Shown here: one piece after another, positions 59,815-64,000 of the stretch
How positions within the stretch are numbered: the stretch's first letter is position 1
How the letters are laid out: each line of letters opens with the position of its first letter
Assembly: GCA_032719365.1 (NCBI GenBank)
Contig: CM064873.1
Location: 46,228,332-46,292,331 of the forward strand
DNA from: Prinsepia uniflora
Taxonomy: Eukaryota > Streptophyta > Magnoliopsida > Rosales > Rosaceae
Reading direction: 5' to 3'
DNA: 64,000 bases
Made by a program: the position numbers and the translations under genes
Notes under the pieces: model-generated
Seen by the model: the letters and a program-made list of their open reading frames with translations, nothing else
What the model was told of the DNA's origin: nothing
The model's database searches: none

Positions 59815-61486
59815 TTATCCAGGTTGGGCTTCAGAGAATGATGGTAATGTGGCCATATTAATAGGAACCTCTTCATTCTTTCCAAATTTGAGGGTCCTCT
59901 TAGTATTGGTCTTCCATATTTTCTCGATTTGAGCGATGTAAATTTCAGGCTCTAGGACCTTGGCTTGAGAATTCTCTGGGGTCGCCTGCCCGACCTCTTT
60001 TGCTTCAGCCACATTCATTCGTGGGTCTTCACCCTCTATCTCTTCTATGGCTTCTTCTTCCATGTATTCTACCTCCTCGCCATACTCATCGCCTTCATCA
60101 TACATTTCTTCATCTTCTCCCAAAGGATCCTCATTCTCACCCAGATCCACCCTTGGCTCACCCAAGTGGTCTTTCTTCACAATCTCTTTTTCGGGTGTCG
60201 GCTCGGCCTTCTCTTCCACTGTGGGTGGCTTGGTGTCCTTCACACCCACTTTGACCATGGCTTAGTCACTTACTATCGTTACGACTTCCTTTTGTGACTG
60301 ATCCTTGCCCCCAGCCTTCTTCGCCAAGGTTTGGTTAGCCATGCGGTCGGCCTTGCCCCCAACTGACCCAGGGACACTCTCGACCCCTTTCACGACTTGG
60401 TACATTTTTGCTTTAGCTGGCCCTTTAGCAGCCTGACTTACCTTCTGACCCTGGCTCTCTATTCCCTCCTTCATACACACCTTATGGCTTCCTAGTTGGC
60501 TAGCCACTTTCCTGGCCTCACTTTTTCCCCCACAACCAATGGTTGGTGAGGGTTCTCCCTTGAGTTCTCTGCTTCAAATACCCTTGTCAAGTGAGACTCC
60601 AGCTCAGAAATTGGTTCCTTGGCTGTTGTTACCACGACTCGACCATTCACCCACTTCCTGTGCATCTCAGCTTCCTTCACGGCCGCTGCCTCTAAAGAGG
60701 CCACGACATCAGCCCTGGACAACTCAAACTCCTCCCTTTTTATTTTCTCTTTAAGGGCCACCAATCGGTTCAACTGAGCTTTTCTTTCCTCTGTCCACTT
60801 ATCATCAGCTCTATTATTGGCAGAGTATTGCCTCTGAGCTCTCCTTACTTGGGTCCTAGTCAAGGGCTTTGGTGGCAAGCCGTTCCCCTGGCTCTAGTAC
60901 CATTGACCCTCTTTAGTATCCAAAATTTTGTAAGCATTGATACTACTACCATTAGATGGCTTGGGCCTTTGGGCATAGTCGACAGTCCTCTTCTTGCCAT
61001 CGCCTGTAGTCACCCAATTGCTCTTATGCTTGTTCTCGCTCCGGTGGAACGGGCCACCCAAAATATCCTCATACTCTAGTGGCTTCTGATGGTTTCCCCT
61101 CAGTGGGAAACGTGACCTTTCGTGTCTACCATGGTAGGTCAAGAATGACCGTTTATTCGGCCTAGCTTCATACCTTTCTCTCGGGCTATAGAGACCGTAA
61201 TTCTCGGTCGGACTCAGAATCACCCTTTTCTCTAACTCTCTTGGTTGGTCTGACCAGACCGTCTCTTTCTCAAGCTCCTTCGGCTTCAATTGCGGGACAT
61301 CTAATGCCACCTCACATTAACACTTGCCACATAACACGATGGCCTTTGGGAGCTCTTCCTTTATCGGTGGCTCTAGGAACATCTTCTCTTTTCCTTTTGT
61401 CGTAGGCTCTAGCTGAACCTCCCTAGCCGTCCTTTCGGCTGCGGCCTTGGCCGACCCACCTAAATCCAACCTTGGCCTTGGCCTTA
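59815..61486 (-). pseudogene. Gag-side region of the Tat polyprotein, 5'-truncated and fragmented
   Basis: Several open pieces (61,486-61,317; 61,310-60,894; 60,878-60,492; 60,507-60,262; 60,258-59,815) in changing frames: a Lys/Glu-rich basic segment, a helix-rich segment (KAQLNRLVALKEKIKREEF) and a strongly acidic segment (EDEEMYDEGDEYGEE) before the protease. No capsid (Retrotrans_gag) domain and no CCHC knuckle were seen. At 61,487 the frame runs straight into the duplicated repeat block, so the 5' part has been lost. Confidence 0.6.
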
Positions 61487-62823
61487 GCACGTGACGGTGA
61501 ACGACGACGTGTGGTGATGCATGAAGACATATGACAGAGAATGGTGATGTGTGACGGTGCACAAGCAAGTGGTAGTGCATGGGATATTTCCTAGGTTCCC
61601 TTAGACATATCTATGTATAATTGGAATGATTAGTTTTAAGTTAACCCGTGTTAGAGTTAGGGAAGTAGTACAAATTTAATTACTTAAGTTGGTTATGAAC
61701 TAGTCATCTAATTGTTTCAAGCGACTGACAGAGCGGGAGCTACTCACCTTATCGAAGGGTGACATCATTCCGAGTACTGAGAGTGGACCTCTTTCTTAAA
61801 AGCTCGTTTTAAATCATTTTCTTTTACTTGCATGTTTTATGATATTTTATAATAATTGAGATGTTAACTTAGTATGCATTGGTGATTGTTTTATGATATT
61901 TCCTAAGTACGCTTTAATTGACTATTTTATTATCTTTCCATGCATGACATGCTTGATATGAATTAAGAAAATGTGGATAGATTTCCTTGAGACAATTAGT
62001 TTGAGATACAACTTCTGAGTCAAGATTGTAGTGTATACCTATCTAAAAGTCGCTGGTATCTCAAGTACCTACATGCTGGCCATAAACTAACCTCCACGTG
62101 ATAATTGACCTCCCACACTTGCTTGAATATTAGTGAAAATAGCACTAAATTGTCTGCAAGCTCTGGGGGACATGAGGTGGTAGTGGATAGCACATAACCT
62201 TCACGTGATTGAGGTATATGAGAAAATCATAGATACCCAACTTATCATGTGAGCATGAAATGAACGACTCAATATCATGTTTAGTGGATCATACATGTTA
62301 TATTTGTACTTTGGAATCAGTTTTGAGGCTTCCATATTATATCAAGAATATATTTGTAAAATGTGCATGTTTACCCTTATGACAACTTTTGAGCTTGTTT
62401 TCAAAACTGAGGGGTTAAATTATGTTTTTAGAGTTACAGTTTTACACTAAAATAGTTTTTAGGTCTACTCACCCTTTTATATTTGTACCCATCAGATCTT
62501 TGAAGTTTCACACGTATTTCGAGGAATTATCAGTCGTGTTTCTAATATTCACACCAGCCCTTTGGGTGTGATACATCGGGAGTCGAGGTAACTCAAGTAG
62601 TTTCTTAAACTTTATGATCATCAAAAGTGTACTATGCTATATACTTCTGTTGTTTTGATAACTAGCTAGTTAGTTTTTATTAATTACCTTTCACATGACC
62701 TCTTAAAATGCACAATTTTTTAATTTTTCAATTCGATATTTGGACGTTACCATCCAGTTGTTGGCCAGCATACCTCGCAATGAGTGTTCGCCTTGACTTT
62801 TGGGTCTGGGTTTTTCATCTTAC
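61487..62823 (+). repeat. Direct duplication, block 1 right copy
   Basis: Copy of 46,708-48,047 in the same orientation, with scattered substitutions and small indels. It abuts the truncated gag-side region. Confidence 0.7.
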
Positions 62824-62902
62824 GTTTTGGGCATCATGGAAAAAGTTTTTTTGGCCATTTTTCCTTGGTCTAGATGCAACCAATTATACAAGTGGGTATG
62901 TA

Positions 62903-62933
<31 letters not shown>

Positions 62934-63845
62934 TATGTTGGGTGTACTTGTGTGACTTGACAAGAAAAATGCAACTCCATGCTTCCTCATAACTGAAAAC
63001 TACTTGCATAAAGAGTGAAGTTTTTTTTTCTCCCACATGGCCTTTTCAATCAATTGTAGCACCTACTATATATATATATATTTATGTTTATATGTTTTGG
63101 GCATCATGGAAAAGGCTTGGCTATTTTCCTCGATATTTTGTTTTATATATATATATATATATATAAAGCAAACAAAAAGCCATTACTGCCAAAGGTGGCG
63201 TGTGGCCATTCTCCTTGGTCCTTTATTTTATATATATATATAAAGCAAACAAAAGCCATTACTGCCAAAGGTGGCGTGTGGCTTTGGGTGTAATTCAAAA
63301 CTTTTGAATTGTCACATATATATATATATGGGTATATAATAAAGCAATGGAGTTTGGATGGTGGCTTTGAGAATTCATGACTTATATATAGCCATCATCT
63401 TCTGGCTTTAGCTATTTATTCCTTTGTGACCCAAATCCCACGCACCCTTCGGTAAAACAAGTCCAGCCACCCCCATTTTATCAAAATTGGATGCACGCCT
63501 ATATTGGTAAATTCATCTACACCCCACAATAAACATAGCTGCATCCTTCATTTCAAACCCATTCGTATGCCTTTGGCAATAAATCCAGCCAACCCATACT
63601 TAATCGAGCCAACCCATACTTAAAAATCAAGCCAAACTTACCTTCACTCCTACTACAAATCTAGCCAAAAGCTTTCACAAATTCAGCCAAAGACTCTCCA
63701 AAAAAACCAGCCAAAGACCCTCCAAAAAATCCAGCCAAAAACCCACTCATAGTCAAGCCGAAAACCCTCCAAGAAATCAAGCCAAATACACCCTTTACTT
63801 CTTATATTAGGTGGGTGGATAAATTCACATCACCTCCAAACATTA
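62824..63845 (+). repeat. Direct duplication, block 2 right copy
   Basis: Copy of 50,099-51,124, here joined directly to block 1. It contains the same TA runs and 40-bp tandem units (63,166 and 63,243). Similarity stops sharply after ccaaacatta. Confidence 0.7.
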
Positions 63846-64000
63846 GCATAATCACATTATTCACTTGCTCGCCTGATTGGGTCCTTATTCCTTTAGTTGA
63901 GTTATCCTTTATATCATCATTTCGTCATTTATGAACTAAAGATAATGGTAATCTAGTTCTGAAATCTTATCCGTTATAAGTTCCTTGAGACATAACTCAT
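63846..64000. other. Unassigned sequence to the window end
   Basis: Outside the duplication; no gene or element recognised in these 155 bases. Confidence 0.4.

Noticed and set aside
60000..60297. Long open frames on the + strand opposite the acidic gag-side segment
   Set aside because: Low-complexity mirror of the Glu/Asp-rich coding on the - strand; no motif.
55598..61486. Endogenous pararetrovirus
   Set aside because: Integrase with HHCC and DDE residues, dual RNase H and the domain order PR-RT-RH-RH-INT are those of a Tat-lineage Ty3 retrotransposon; no movement or coat protein motif seen.

Overview
This is a window of plant nuclear DNA. The evidence is two intron-rich housekeeping genes with plant-type exon structure, LTR retrotransposons of the chromovirus (Tekay/Del-like) and Tat lineages, and a captured plant mobile domain ORF. 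The species cannot be named from sequence alone; nothing looks bacterial or organellar.

Layout. (1) 1-6.8 kb is the only genic part: a convergent pair made of the 3' part of an endonuclease III homologue (NTH1, + strand, seven exons visible) and a farnesyl/geranylgeranyl transferase alpha subunit gene (FTA, - strand, five exons). Splice sites and protein motifs are well kept, yet single-base lesions break both reading frames, either from assembly error or recent loss of function. (2) 7.7-31.8 kb is a nest of transposons. A degraded TIR-like element holds a solo LTR. That LTR was hit by a second solo LTR and by a third, antisense solo LTR. The antisense LTR was hit by a 15.6-kb element with structure LTR-internal-LTR-internal-LTR. 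Target-site duplications (TTGA, CGATT, ATGAT, GCAAC) prove the order. (3) 32.7-45.3 kb is another solo LTR, split by an intact-looking antisense non-autonomous element (35,139-44,847, TSD GTTTT) whose two 3,014-bp LTRs are almost identical. (4) 46-64 kb holds LTR fragments, an order-preserving direct duplication (46.7-51.1 and 61.5-63.8 kb), and between its copies a decayed Tat-lineage Ty3 polyprotein on the - strand (truncated gag-side region, protease, RT, RNase H, second RNase H, integrase). Beside it, on the opposite strand, is a multi-exon plant mobile domain (PMD) pseudogene.

The non-autonomous elements carry no gag or pol but keep a tRNA-iMet primer site, a polypurine tract, and several structures shared between divergent copies: about 30-bp inverted LTR termini, a GTGAGTGGAC/GTCCACTCAC inverted pair about 1.1-1.2 kb apart, and between them arrays of short hairpins with a 3-nt purine-rich loop and covarying stems. 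These hairpin arrays are the strongest candidate here for an undescribed functional RNA/DNA structure. Apart from NTH1 and FTA, I see no functional host gene; most other open frames are short accidents inside repeats.
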